The position numbers were made by a program, and so were the translations under genes. Source: Thermotalea metallivorans (GTDB lineage Bacteria; Bacillota; Clostridia; Peptostreptococcales; Thermotaleaceae). From it: DNA of 41,085 bases. Below, piece after piece: positions 17,915-27,426 of this stretch (position 1 is the stretch's first letter; each line of letters begins with the position of its first letter). The DNA lies in assembly GCF_001562415.1 (NCBI RefSeq), contig NZ_LOEE01000036.1:1-41085 (forward strand), written 5' to 3'. The notes beneath the pieces are model-generated. The model made no database searches. It saw only the letters and a program-made list of their open reading frames with translations, and had not been told where the DNA came from.

Positions 17915-19024
17915 ATGGGTGAGTTGATGGGTATTATCAATAATACAAAAAATGGAAACCTGTTGAAGGAAATTACTGAAAACCGCTATATTGCCTCTGT
18001 TCCCTTCGGAGGCCGCTATCGAATGATTGATTTTGTACTGTCCAATATGGTAAATTCGGGGATCAAAAATGTAGGTATCCTCGTATTGGGAAAATATCGT
18101 TCCTTGATGGATCACCTTCGTTCCGGGAAAGAATGGGGCCTTGCCACAAAAAGGGATGGTTTGTTTATCCTTCCTCCCCCCTACTATGACGGGATACGGA
18201 AGGGGGATCTGGAGAATTTTCACTACAACTTTGAATATCTGAGAAAAAGCAAGCAAAAATACGTGGTAATCTCCCGCAGCAACTTGGTCTGCAATATCAA
18301 CTATACCCATCCTTTAAAATTCCATAAGGAGAGCGATGCAGATATCACCGTTTTATATACAGATGAAGATTTATCAAAGGAAGACTTCTCTTCTTCCACC
18401 ATTCTTCATTTGGTATCCGACGGACGGATTACAGATATGGAAGTGGGCCCCCATAAACCTAAAACCAACAAGGTTTCCATGGACACCTACATCATGGAAA
18501 AAAACTTCCTTATGGATATCATCGACGAGACCCTTGCCAAGGGTGGGTATGACTTCTTGATGGATTGTGTTGTAAAAAACCTTTCAAGACTGAAAGTTTA
18601 TGGCTATTGCCATCAGGGATATGTGGGTCGGATTCACTCCGTTCAAAGCTACTATAGACACAACATGGCTTTGCTCAATCCGAACATTTGGGAAGAAATT
18701 TTTATCAAATCTGGCCCCATCTATACAAAGGTCAAGGACCAAGCCCCAGTAAAATACATGGAAAACGCAGAAGTCAAAAATTCTTTGATCGCCAATGGCT
18801 GCGTCATTGAAGGAACCGTTGAAAATTGTATTTTATTCCGGGGGGTGCGCATACATAAAGGCGCCAGGATCAAAGACAGCATCCTCATGCAGAACTGTGA
18901 GGTACAAGAAGGTGCCGCCTTAGAAAGCGTCATTCTTGACAAGGAAGTCCTTGTCTCAAAGGGCCAAAGGCTTTCAGGCTCTAAGGAATATCCTATGATT
19001 GTTCAGAAAAAGACAATGATCTAA
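17915..19024 (+). CDS. glgD: Regulatory subunit GlgD of ADP-glucose pyrophosphorylase
   Basis: The 369-aa protein is homologous to GlgC (VPFGGRYRMIDFVLSN and C-terminal beta-helix repeats) but lacks the N-terminal GGxGxRL nucleotide loop, which is replaced by MGIINNTKNG. It is therefore the non-catalytic partner that modulates GlgC. It follows glgC after a 63-nt gap and has TAGGAGTG before the start. GlgC-GlgD pairs of this sort are a Firmicute trait. Confidence 0.95.
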   Translation: MGELMGIINNTKNGNLLKEITENRYIASVPFGGRYRMIDFVLSNMVNSGIKNVGILVLGKYRSLMDHLRSGKEWGLATKRDGLFILPPPYYDGIRKGDLENFHYNFEYLRKSKQKYVVISRSNLVCNINYTHPLKFHKESDADITVLYTDEDLSKEDFSSSTILHLVSDGRITDMEVGPHKPKTNKVSMDTYIMEKNFLMDIIDETLAKGGYDFLMDCVVKNLSRLKVYGYCHQGYVGRIHSVQSYYRHNMALLNPNIWEEIFIKSGPIYTKVKDQAPVKYMENAEVKNSLIANGCVIEGTVENCILFRGVRIHKGARIKDSILMQNCEVQEGAALESVILDKEVLVSKGQRLSGSKEYPMIVQKKTMI

Positions 19025-19042
19025 AGAAAGGATGATGAACAA

Positions 19043-20482
19043 ATGCTGAAAATACTCCATGTGGCATCAGAGGCAACTCCCTTTGTGAAAACCGGGGGAC
19101 TGGCAGATGTCATCGGCTCCCTTCCAAAGGCCCTTCAGCAAAAAGGAATGGATGTCCGTGTAGTTTTGCCGAAATACGGTACGATTCCCGAACAGTGGAG
19201 AAGTCAGATGAGATGGAAAAAAAGCATTACGGTTCCCCTAGCGTGGCGCAATCAATTTTGCGGTATTGAAACAGTGCAGCATGACGGTATCACCTTCTAT
19301 TTTATCGACAATGAATACTATTTCCATCGCAAGCACATCTATGGTTATGATGATGACGGAGAAAGGTTTGCCTATTTTTCCCGTGCTGTATTAGAGATTC
19401 TTCCCCATATGGATTTTCAACCCCAAATTTTGCACTGCCATGACTGGCATACAGGCCTTGTCAGCGTCTTTCTAGAATCCTTTTACAGTCATTTGCCCTT
19501 TTATGAGAAAATCCGTACGGTCTTTACCATCCATAACCTCCAGTACCAGGGCATATTTCCAAAACACTTGCTGAGTGACGTATTGGGATTAGATGAAAGT
19601 TATTTTACCATGGACAGTTTAGAATATTACGGACAAATCAATTATATGAAGGGAGGTCTCGTCTTTTCCGATCTTCTCACCACCGTCAGCAAAAGCTACG
19701 GAGAAGAAATCCAGACGCCCTACTATGGTGAAAATCTGGACGGTCTGTTGAAAAAAAGGAGGAAGCATTTGTTCGGCATCGTCAACGGCATTGATTATGA
19801 CCTTTACAATCCGGCTAACGACCCTTATATTTTTCTTCCTTATCATGACAGCTTGCAGGATAAATCCTTTAATAAAATTAAACTTCAGGAAAGTCTTGGT
19901 CTTCCTATAGATTCTAATACTCCCATGGTTGCCATTGTTTCCCGCTTGGTCAGCTCCAAGGGTTTGGATCTGATCGCCCACGTTCTGGATGAACTCCTGT
20001 CTCTGGATCTGCAAATGGTTGTCTTGGGTACAGGCGAAGAAAAATATGAGCTTTTATTTCGCCGGGCAGCAGAAAGATTTCCCCATAAGCTCTCTGCCCA
20101 TATACAATTCGATGAAAAATTAGCCCGCCAAATCTACGCAGCATCGGATCTTTTTCTCATGCCTTCCCGTTTTGAGCCCTGCGGCATCGGACAGCTCATT
20201 GCCCTGCGCTACGGTTCTGTTCCTATTGTAAGAGAAACAGGAGGTCTTAAGGATACAGTTCAAGCCTATAATGACTATACATGCACCGGCAACGGTTTCA
20301 GCTTTACCCACTATAATGCCCACGATATGCTTTTTACGGTCCGAAGAGCCCTTCAATACTATCAGGATAAAAAATTATGGAGCAGGATTTTTGAAAACGC
20401 CATTCATAGCGATTACAGTTGGCGCCAATCCGCCCAGCAGTATATCAACCTATATAAAACTTTATTTTTTCAAGCCCCATAA
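19043..20482 (+). CDS. glgA: Glycogen synthase GlgA (GT5)
   Basis: The 479-aa glycosyltransferase uses ADP-glucose to extend alpha-1,4 chains. The family's N-terminal KTGGLADV motif (K16-T17-G18-G19) binds the diphosphate. The C-terminal GT-B half carries VVLGTGEEKYE and the PSRFEPCGIGQLIALRYGS donor-binding segment. The length is normal for bacterial GlgA. It starts 18 nt after glgD and is followed after a similarly short gap by glgP. Confidence 0.97.
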   Translation: MLKILHVASEATPFVKTGGLADVIGSLPKALQQKGMDVRVVLPKYGTIPEQWRSQMRWKKSITVPLAWRNQFCGIETVQHDGITFYFIDNEYYFHRKHIYGYDDDGERFAYFSRAVLEILPHMDFQPQILHCHDWHTGLVSVFLESFYSHLPFYEKIRTVFTIHNLQYQGIFPKHLLSDVLGLDESYFTMDSLEYYGQINYMKGGLVFSDLLTTVSKSYGEEIQTPYYGENLDGLLKKRRKHLFGIVNGIDYDLYNPANDPYIFLPYHDSLQDKSFNKIKLQESLGLPIDSNTPMVAIVSRLVSSKGLDLIAHVLDELLSLDLQMVVLGTGEEKYELLFRRAAERFPHKLSAHIQFDEKLARQIYAASDLFLMPSRFEPCGIGQLIALRYGSVPIVRETGGLKDTVQAYNDYTCTGNGFSFTHYNAHDMLFTVRRALQYYQDKKLWSRIFENAIHSDYSWRQSAQQYINLYKTLFFQAP

Positions 20483-20500
20483 ATTTTAGGGAGTGATTTG

Positions 20501-22933
20501 ATGAACATCGATAAAGAATATTTTCAGAAACTGTTTTTGGAAAAATTTGAAGCCATCCATGGGAAAATGATTTCGGAAGCATCTTCTTTGGACTGCTATG
20601 TGACCCTTGGTGCCATCATCCGGGATTTCATCAGCCGCAAATGGATTGCCACCAATCAAGCCTATGCTGCACAAGGAGAAAAACAGGTATACTATTTTTC
20701 TATGGAGTTTTTGCTGGGAAAAATGATGGAAAGAAATCTTATTTATTTGGATTTAAAAGAAACTGTTGCAGAAGCCTTGGAAGAACTGGGCATTCACCTG
20801 CATGAAATCCTGTCCATTGAACCCGATGCCGGTCTTGGCAACGGCGGCCTTGGCAGGCTGGCAGCCTGTTTTTTGGATTCTCTTTCCTCCCTACAGCTTC
20901 CGGGCCATGGCTGCAGTATACGTTATAAATACGGCTTTTTCGAGCAAAAAATTGTAGACGGTTATCAAGTAGAACTTCCGGATTCTTGGCTGAAAAACGG
21001 CAATGTATGGGAAATCCGGAAGGCAGATAAAGCCGTTGAAGTCCGTTTCGGCGGAAATGTCCGAATGGATCAAAACAACGGCAGAACCGTATTTATCCAT
21101 GAAAACTATGACGCCGTTCTGGCTGTTCCCTATGATACGCCCATTTTAGGATTCCGAAACAACACGGTCAATACCCTTCGCCTTTGGAGCGCAGAGACAA
21201 CCATGCGGGAGTTTGATTTTTCCACTTTTAACCGTGGAGATTACCTGAATGCCGTAAAATATAAATACGAAGTAGAATCCATTTCTCAGATTCTCTATCC
21301 CGACGACCGCCACCAGGAGGGAAGGACGCTGCGATTAAAGCAACAATATTTTCTTGTTTCTGCCAGTCTTCAAAGCATTATCCAAAGATACAAAAAGAAA
21401 AACGGCAGCCTGCAGGGTTTTGCTGAAAAAGTGGCTATTCACATCAACGATACCCACCCCGTGCTGGCCATACCGGAATTAATGCGGATCTTGATCGACG
21501 AAGAAGAAATAGATTGGGATGAAGCTTGGCGGATTACCACCGGGACCATCTCCTATACCAATCATACCATTCTGCCGGAAGCTTTAGAAAAATGGCCTAT
21601 TGACTTGTTTCAGACCCTTCTGCCAAGAATTTATATGATTGTCCACGAAATCAATGAACGATTCTGCAGGGAGCTTTGGCAGCGGTATCCGGGGGACTGG
21701 GAAAAAATTCATCGCATGGCCATATTGGCCGACGGATATGTTCATATGGCTCATCTAGCTGTGGCAGGCAGCCACAGCGTAAACGGCGTAGCAGAAATTC
21801 ACACGGAAATCTTAAAAAAACAGGTTATGGCTGAATTCTATGAAGTTTTTCCCTATAAATTCAACAATAAAACCAACGGCATCACCCCCAGAAGGTGGCT
21901 CCTGAAGGCAAACCCATCCCTTTCCCGATTGATTACCGATGCCATCGGCCCAAGCTGGCTTCATCACTCGACGGATTTGATCCACCTGATGAAATTCGCC
22001 GATGACCCTTCCTTCCGGGAAAAGGTAGCTGCCGTCAAATACAGCAACAAACTGGCCTTAGCCAAGTTTATAGAAGACAAAAGCGGCATCCGAATCCATC
22101 CGGAGTCCATCTTTGATGTGCACATCAAGAGAATTCATGCCTACAAAAGACAGCTTCTCAATATCCTTCACATTCTGGACCTTTACAACAGACTCAGGGA
22201 AAATCCCGATCTGGATATTTTCCCAAGAACCTTCATCTTCGGCGGCAAGGCTGCCCCCAGCTATTATCAGGCGAAACAAACCATCAAGCTGATCCATGCC
22301 GTAGCCGATAAGATCAATCATGACCGAACCATCAAGGACAAAATCAAAGTCGTGTTCCTGGAGAATTATAATGTATCCTTGGGAGAGAGAATTTTTCCTG
22401 CAGCAGAGGTCAGCCAGCAGATTTCTACGGCCAGCAAAGAGGCTTCCGGTACCGGCAATATGAAATTCATGATGAACGGAGCTATCACCATCGGCACCTT
22501 AGATGGCGCCAATATTGAAATCAGAGATGCCGTAGGGGATGAAAACATCGTCATCTTCGGTTTAGCGGCCCATGAAGTGCTCGACTACTATCGCCACGGC
22601 GGCTACAGTGCTTGGGAAGTCTACCACCATGATGCGAGAATCAAAACCATTTTATCCCAACTGATCAATGGTTTTCTCCCTGCAGCCCAGGATGAATTTA
22701 AAAATCTTTATGACAGCCTCCTCTATCACAACGATGAATATTTTGTATTAAAGGATTTTGCCCCTTATGCGGATGCCCAGCATCGGATCAATACTCTCTA
22801 TCAAGATAAAAATCGCTGGACCCGCATGAGCATTTGCAACATTGCCCATTCCGGAAGATTTTCCAGTGACAGAACCATAGGAGAATACGCCGCCGGTATT
22901 TGGCAGATAAGACCGGTCTATATCGGCAATTGA
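20501..22933 (+). CDS. glgP: Glycogen phosphorylase GlgP
   Basis: The 810-aa enzyme releases glucose-1-phosphate from glycogen with phosphate. The N-terminal half has YYFSMEFLLGKMMERN and GLGNGGLGRLAACFLDS. The PLP-binding lysine is K655 in EASGTGNMKFMMNG, followed by IGTLDGANIEI. The ATG at 20501 is preferred over TTG 20498 for its spacing from GGGAGTG. A phosphorylase in a synthesis operon is usual for bacterial glycogen clusters and suggests coordinated turnover. Confidence 0.97.
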   Translation: MNIDKEYFQKLFLEKFEAIHGKMISEASSLDCYVTLGAIIRDFISRKWIATNQAYAAQGEKQVYYFSMEFLLGKMMERNLIYLDLKETVAEALEELGIHLHEILSIEPDAGLGNGGLGRLAACFLDSLSSLQLPGHGCSIRYKYGFFEQKIVDGYQVELPDSWLKNGNVWEIRKADKAVEVRFGGNVRMDQNNGRTVFIHENYDAVLAVPYDTPILGFRNNTVNTLRLWSAETTMREFDFSTFNRGDYLNAVKYKYEVESISQILYPDDRHQEGRTLRLKQQYFLVSASLQSIIQRYKKKNGSLQGFAEKVAIHINDTHPVLAIPELMRILIDEEEIDWDEAWRITTGTISYTNHTILPEALEKWPIDLFQTLLPRIYMIVHEINERFCRELWQRYPGDWEKIHRMAILADGYVHMAHLAVAGSHSVNGVAEIHTEILKKQVMAEFYEVFPYKFNNKTNGITPRRWLLKANPSLSRLITDAIGPSWLHHSTDLIHLMKFADDPSFREKVAAVKYSNKLALAKFIEDKSGIRIHPESIFDVHIKRIHAYKRQLLNILHILDLYNRLRENPDLDIFPRTFIFGGKAAPSYYQAKQTIKLIHAVADKINHDRTIKDKIKVVFLENYNVSLGERIFPAAEVSQQISTASKEASGTGNMKFMMNGAITIGTLDGANIEIRDAVGDENIVIFGLAAHEVLDYYRHGGYSAWEVYHHDARIKTILSQLINGFLPAAQDEFKNLYDSLLYHNDEYFVLKDFAPYADAQHRINTLYQDKNRWTRMSICNIAHSGRFSSDRTIGEYAAGIWQIRPVYIGN

Positions 22934-22985
22934 ATCTGCTCCTTTACCATCATTCCACAATATTGCAGAAAGGTGGGTGAATCCA

Positions 22986-24950
22986 ATGAATGACCATTGG
23001 ATCCTCCATGATTCCCATCAAGCTTTTTTTCGCAAACCCTTTGGGGCCGTCCCGTGCCGCCAGAGGATTTCTATTCGCATCAGCCTTCAAGGGAAAAAAG
23101 AAGAAATTCTTCAAATAATCCTCAGGCTTTGGGACCACCAGGAGGGAGAAAGAAAAATTCCCATGGTTCTGTGCCATACAGCCCATGATCAAAAATCCTA
23201 TGAAACGGAAATTTCCGCACCCGCTGCCCCAGGTCTTTTGTGGTATTATTTCATCATCACCACAAGGGAAGGCATTTATTTCTACGGGAACAACCAAAAT
23301 CAAACGGGAGGGGTAGGGCAAATCTATCTCCATGAACCGCCCTCCTATCAAATCACCGTCTACAAAGAGGGTGCAACAATTCCCCATTGGTTTGCATCTG
23401 CGGTGATGTATCAAATTTTTCCGGACCGTTTCTACAACGGTTGTGAGAACGGAGAGATTTTAAATCCCAAGACCAATGCCTATATTTACCCTGACTGGAA
23501 TGCCCCGCCCGCCTATATCCGTGATGAAAAAACAGGCAGGATCCGGCAGTATGATTTCTTCGGTGGCAATCTGCAGGGAATATTGAAAAAACTGCCCTAT
23601 TTGAAATCCCTGGGTATTGATGTGATTTACCTGAATCCCGTATTTGAATCCCCGAGCAATCATAGATACGATACAGCCAACTATAAAAAGATCGATCCCA
23701 TGCTGGGAGATAACGAATTCTTCCGACTGTTGTGCGCAAAGGCTCGAGAACAAGGAATCTCTATCATCCTTGACGGCGTATTCAGCCATACAGGCAGTGA
23801 CAGCATTTATTTCAATAAGGAAGGCAACTACCCGGAGCTGGGAGCTTATCAATCGAAAGATTCCCCTTACTACCCTTGGTATCGTTTTATACAATACCCC
23901 GATGTATATGAATGCTGGTGGGGTATCGATACCTTGCCCAATGTGCATGAAATGGAGCCTTCCTATCAGAACTTTATCATTCATCAGAAGGACAGTGTCA
24001 TCAACTATTGGATGGGGATGGGCGTCAAGGGCTGGCGCCTGGATGTGGCCGATGAGCTGCCCGGTGCATTCATCAAAGCCCTGCGGAAAAGAATAAAAGA
24101 AAATGATCCTGACGCCCTTTTGATTGGAGAAGTCTGGGAAGATGCATCCCGCAAGACCAGCTATGGAGAGCTGCGGGAATACCTGTTGGGAGAAGAACTG
24201 GATTCCGTAATGAATTATCCCTTTCGAAACATTCTCTTGGACTTCATGCTAGGACGCAAGGATAGTTTTGAAACCCATGGCGCCCTGATGAGCCTATATG
24301 AAAATTATCCTCTTCATCATTTTTATGCTGCCATGAATCTGATCGGAAGCCACGATGTACCTCGGATTTTGACCTTGTTGGGAGAAGCTCCCGATGAAAT
24401 TTTATTGACCAAAGAAGAACGGGAGCATTATAAGTTGTCCACGGAGCAAAAAAAGAAAGCTGTAGCCCGATTGAAGATGCTTTCTCTCCTCCAAATGACC
24501 TTTCCGGGAGTACCCTGCATTTATTATGGCGATGAAGCAGGGGTAGAGGGCTACAATGATCCTTTAAACCGTCGCACTTATCCCTGGGGACAGGAAGATC
24601 AGGAATTACTGGAATGGTATAGAAAAATCATCTCCTTCCGCCACCGATATGATGCCCTCACTACAGGGGAATGGATTTCCCTTCCCCTCCACCAGGATGT
24701 CTATGGCTATTTGCGGAGGATTGCAAATCATCAGGATGTTTTGGGACAGAAGAAGGAAAACAGCAGTATTCTTGTGCTTATCAACAGAAATCTCCATCAC
24801 TCTGTCTCCTTGTCCTTCGACGCAAGTGCATGGGGCCATCAACCTTGGAAGGATCTTTTGGCGGACGATAAGGAAACCCTTGTGGTAGATGGACTTCTCC
24901 ATATTGCCTTAAAACCCCTGGAAGGAAAAATCATGGTGCAGCAGCCATAG
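22986..24950 (+). CDS. GH13 alpha-amylase / neopullulanase-type glycosidase
   Basis: The 654-aa protein lacks a signal peptide, so it acts inside the cell. An N-terminal beta-sandwich (about 1-130) precedes a GH13 barrel with MYQIFPDRFYNG, the nucleophile D353 (GWRLDVADE), the acid/base E382 (LIGEVWED) and H456-D457 (GSHDVPRI). The organisation fits the neopullulanase/cyclomaltodextrinase/maltogenic amylase group, which cleaves maltodextrins and alpha-1,6 links. With no glgX visible, it may process the limit dextrins left by GlgP; this is inference. The ATG at 22986 is chosen over GTG 22977, which would overlap the AGAAAGGTGG site. It is the last gene of the operon. Confidence 0.88.
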   Translation: MNDHWILHDSHQAFFRKPFGAVPCRQRISIRISLQGKKEEILQIILRLWDHQEGERKIPMVLCHTAHDQKSYETEISAPAAPGLLWYYFIITTREGIYFYGNNQNQTGGVGQIYLHEPPSYQITVYKEGATIPHWFASAVMYQIFPDRFYNGCENGEILNPKTNAYIYPDWNAPPAYIRDEKTGRIRQYDFFGGNLQGILKKLPYLKSLGIDVIYLNPVFESPSNHRYDTANYKKIDPMLGDNEFFRLLCAKAREQGISIILDGVFSHTGSDSIYFNKEGNYPELGAYQSKDSPYYPWYRFIQYPDVYECWWGIDTLPNVHEMEPSYQNFIIHQKDSVINYWMGMGVKGWRLDVADELPGAFIKALRKRIKENDPDALLIGEVWEDASRKTSYGELREYLLGEELDSVMNYPFRNILLDFMLGRKDSFETHGALMSLYENYPLHHFYAAMNLIGSHDVPRILTLLGEAPDEILLTKEEREHYKLSTEQKKKAVARLKMLSLLQMTFPGVPCIYYGDEAGVEGYNDPLNRRTYPWGQEDQELLEWYRKIISFRHRYDALTTGEWISLPLHQDVYGYLRRIANHQDVLGQKKENSSILVLINRNLHHSVSLSFDASAWGHQPWKDLLADDKETLVVDGLLHIALKPLEGKIMVQQP

Positions 24951-24963
24951 GCCGCTGCACCAT
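24933..24963. terminator. Hairpin at the end of the glycogen operon and ctpA
   Basis: A perfect 10-bp stem ATGGTGCAGC / GCTGCACCAT encloses an 11-nt loop that contains the amylase stop codon (24948-24950). It lies between convergent amylase and ctpA genes. The T-tract on either side is weak, so termination efficiency is uncertain. Confidence 0.55.
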
Positions 24964-24969
24964 TTGCAA

Positions 24970-26193
24970 TTATTGTATCCCCAGCTTTTTCTTCAAAACC
25001 TCTATGCCCTTTTGCAACTGCAAATCTTCCTGATCTTTTATATCCCCTCGCTCCATCTTCTCCTCGGACATTTCTATCACAATATCCGGTTCAATTCCCT
25101 TTCCGTGGATGTAAGTTCCATTGGGGGTAAAATATTGGGAAGTAGTCAATTTAAACCCTGTACCGTCTTCCAGGGCTTTGACCTGCTGTACCAGACCTTT
25201 TCCAAAAGTCGTCGTTCCAATCAGTGTTCCGGACTTCGTATCCTTCACAGCCCCCGACAAGATCTCCGAGGCGCTGGCACTTCCTTTGTTCACCAGGATT
25301 ACATAAGGAATATTGATTTTCCTATCGTCGGAATATTCATATTCCCGATTGCCGGCTCGGTCCTGGGTATAGACGATGACCTGCTTTCCTAGCAATTCAT
25401 CGGCAATCTTTACGCACTCGCTCAATAAACCGCCCGGATTATTCCTTAAATCAATGATCAGGCCTTTTACCTGCTGCTGTTGAAGCTTTTTCAAATGAGA
25501 CTTGAAATCTTCTGCAGTCTGCTCATCAAACATCGTAATGCGTATATATCCGATATCATTTTCCATCATCCTGGATTTTACGGTTTTTAATCGGATTTCT
25601 TCCCTTACGATCTCCACGTCGAAGGGCTTCTCCTTTCCATCCCTGTAAACCGTTAAGGTTACCTTCGTCCCCGGATCACCCTTAATCATTGCCACTGCTT
25701 CTTCCAGTTTATCGGCGGTTACTTCCTTCCCGTTTACCTTTAGGATCTTGTCCCCGGATTTGATTCCCGCCCTTTCCCCCGGTGTGTCTTCTATGGGAGA
25801 AACCACTGTAATCAGGCCGTCCTCCCCAGGAGTCATGATCACGCCAATCCCCCCATAGCTCCCCTTGGTATGGGTCATAAAGTCTTCAAATTCACTTTTT
25901 GTCATATAAACGGAGTAAGGGTCCTCCAAAGCCTGGAACAATCCTTTCAAAATTCCGTCCTCTATCTTGCTTTCATCTACCGGCTTGTAGTAATTTTTCT
26001 CAATGAATTCCTTCAAACCGAGGACCTTGTTATAGGTTTTTTGCAGATCTTTATAATACTCGTAGTTCTTTTTTGAAATCACTACCTTCTCCCCAACGGT
26101 TAAAGCAAAGGCATTGGTAAAAGCAAAGGTTGCAATACTTGTGAGCAGCACCAAAATGATGGCACTAATGATGGCATTCTTTTTACTGATCAT
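24970..26193 (-). CDS. S41-family C-terminal processing protease (CtpA/CtpB type)
   Basis: The 407-aa protein has an N-terminal signal/anchor (MISKKNAIISAIILVLL), a PDZ domain (GGIGVIMTPGEDGLITVVS ... GIKSGDKILKVNG) and an S41 catalytic domain. The Ser-Lys dyad is recognisable: serine in GSASASEIL and lysine in TTFGKGLVQ. Such enzymes cleave C-termini of exported proteins; in Bacillus CtpB takes part in sporulation signalling. The start at 26193 is preferred because GAGGTGA precedes it; the longer frame would put 16 unlikely residues before the signal peptide. It is transcribed convergently to the glycogen operon. Confidence 0.93.
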   Translation of the reverse strand: MISKKNAIISAIILVLLTSIATFAFTNAFALTVGEKVVISKKNYEYYKDLQKTYNKVLGLKEFIEKNYYKPVDESKIEDGILKGLFQALEDPYSVYMTKSEFEDFMTHTKGSYGGIGVIMTPGEDGLITVVSPIEDTPGERAGIKSGDKILKVNGKEVTADKLEEAVAMIKGDPGTKVTLTVYRDGKEKPFDVEIVREEIRLKTVKSRMMENDIGYIRITMFDEQTAEDFKSHLKKLQQQQVKGLIIDLRNNPGGLLSECVKIADELLGKQVIVYTQDRAGNREYEYSDDRKINIPYVILVNKGSASASEILSGAVKDTKSGTLIGTTTFGKGLVQQVKALEDGTGFKLTTSQYFTPNGTYIHGKGIEPDIVIEMSEEKMERGDIKDQEDLQLQKGIEVLKKKLGIQ

Positions 26194-26345
26194 ATTATGC
26201 TTCACCTCATTTGATTGTGAACTTGATACTAATTTTGTCAATTCATCAACATAATCTATATTATTCCTCAGGGAATTTGTTTATAACAAAATCTTCGGCA
26301 GGCCTTGCCTCCTTATTCCTTTCCCTTGAACATACATCCCGTATC

Positions 26346-27191
26346 TTAACATTTTGCCCGGACTTTGCTGGAGGCCCTATAGGCTTCCATGTCATTTTCA
26401 TATCCCCGGGCAATTTTTTCAATGATGGGATGGTTGACAGAATCAAATTTTTGTTGGTCTATACTGGCAATGGGCAGCACATTGACAGAGGTTCCCGTCA
26501 TGAAAGCCCCTTCCATGCCTGCAAGGTCTTTCACCGGAATAGGCTGTTCTATCACCCCTATGCCTAATGCTTTGCAAACTTCCATAATGCGCGTCCTTGT
26601 CACGCCCAAAAGCACTTCCCCCGCAGGTGCCGTGTAAACCATATCACCCCTTACAAAAAATATGTTGGATCGGCTGCCCTCTGTGATATATCCTTCATCA
26701 TTTACAAGAATAGCTTCAAAGGCTCCCTTTTTTTTTATTTCTTCCTGGATTCTCTCCCTTAAACCCACATTGACCACCTTGGCATTGGGGTTTTCCCTCT
26801 CCGAATGGAATAAAATCGTATCAATTCCCCTTCCGTATACTTCCCTCTCGGGATAATGGCTTTCTATAAAACATAGTAGAAAGGTTTGGCTGCTGCTCTG
26901 AAGATGGCTGCACAAAAGCTTTACGTTTAGATTGGGACATCCGTTGGCCTCCACCAACTGTACTAGCTCGGAAACTATCTCCTGATCACTTTTATGAATC
27001 TGAAACCCCAAAATATGGGCTGATTTTCTCATCCGTTCCAAATGGGCCTCCAAATAAAGGGGTACACCATCAATGATTCGAATGACTTCATAAATACTTT
27101 TGGGATCAATTTCATCAAAAAATCTTACATCTGCTGTGGGATATAATCTCCCATTGACCATATAATACTCTAAAATTGCCTCCTGCTTCAT
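26346..27191 (-). CDS. PLP-dependent class IV aminotransferase
   Basis: The 281-aa protein matches fold-type IV PLP enzymes: branched-chain aminotransferase IlvE, D-amino acid transaminase Dat, or aminodeoxychorismate lyase PabC. Visible features are FFDEIDPKSIYEVIRIIDG near the N-terminus, the presumed PLP lysine in LNVKLL (about residue 140), the family signature EGSRSNIFFV and GVTRTRIMEVC. The first-shell residues needed to choose among the three activities cannot be judged safely by eye. It is followed after about 150 nt by ctpA in the same direction. A TATAAT -10 box lies at 27238-27243 on the minus strand. Confidence 0.85.
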   Translation of the reverse strand: MKQEAILEYYMVNGRLYPTADVRFFDEIDPKSIYEVIRIIDGVPLYLEAHLERMRKSAHILGFQIHKSDQEIVSELVQLVEANGCPNLNVKLLCSHLQSSSQTFLLCFIESHYPEREVYGRGIDTILFHSERENPNAKVVNVGLRERIQEEIKKKGAFEAILVNDEGYITEGSRSNIFFVRGDMVYTAPAGEVLLGVTRTRIMEVCKALGIGVIEQPIPVKDLAGMEGAFMTGTSVNVLPIASIDQQKFDSVNHPIIEKIARGYENDMEAYRASSKVRAKC

Positions 27192-27303
27192 TCCGTCACC
27201 TCTAATCTATCAGAATCATTTCAACATTCCTATTCCTATTATACAGCAATTTCTGCAAGTGTACTGAAAAAAGATCTAAAATTATTTGTCAAAAAGAAAA
27301 GAT

Positions 27304-27326
27304 CATGTTTCCATGGACGAAACATG
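27304..27326 (-). terminator. Hairpin with T-tract upstream of the aminotransferase gene
   Basis: CATGTTTC (27304-27311) pairs with GAAACATG (27319-27326) around a 7-nt loop. On the minus strand it is followed by ATCTTTTCTTTTTG, fitting a terminator for the gene at 27426-27875. Confidence 0.55.
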
Positions 27327-27370
27327 TATGTTGAAATTCTGTTCCCAATTTTTCACTCAGCTTAATCCCT

Positions 27371-27398
27371 GTCCCCTTGGGGGCTTATTTGTTTTTAA
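27371..27398. repeat. Direct repeat copy A
   Basis: The 28-nt sequence starting GTCCCCTTGGGGGCTTATTT recurs at 27958-27986 with only a one-base length difference and one substitution. The two copies flank the 149-aa gene. This copy also forms the left arm of the adjacent hairpin. Confidence 0.8.
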
Positions 27399-27426
27399 GT
27401 TTTCCCTCCTAACAAAATAAGCCCCC
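27379..27426 (-). terminator. 12-bp hairpin directly downstream of the 149-aa gene
   Basis: GGGGGCTTATTT (27379-27390) pairs perfectly with AAATAAGCCCCC (27415-27426), which touches the stop codon at 27426-27428. The loop is 24 nt. It probably ends transcription from the minus-strand gene, with the second hairpin at 27304-27326 as back-up. Confidence 0.55.
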
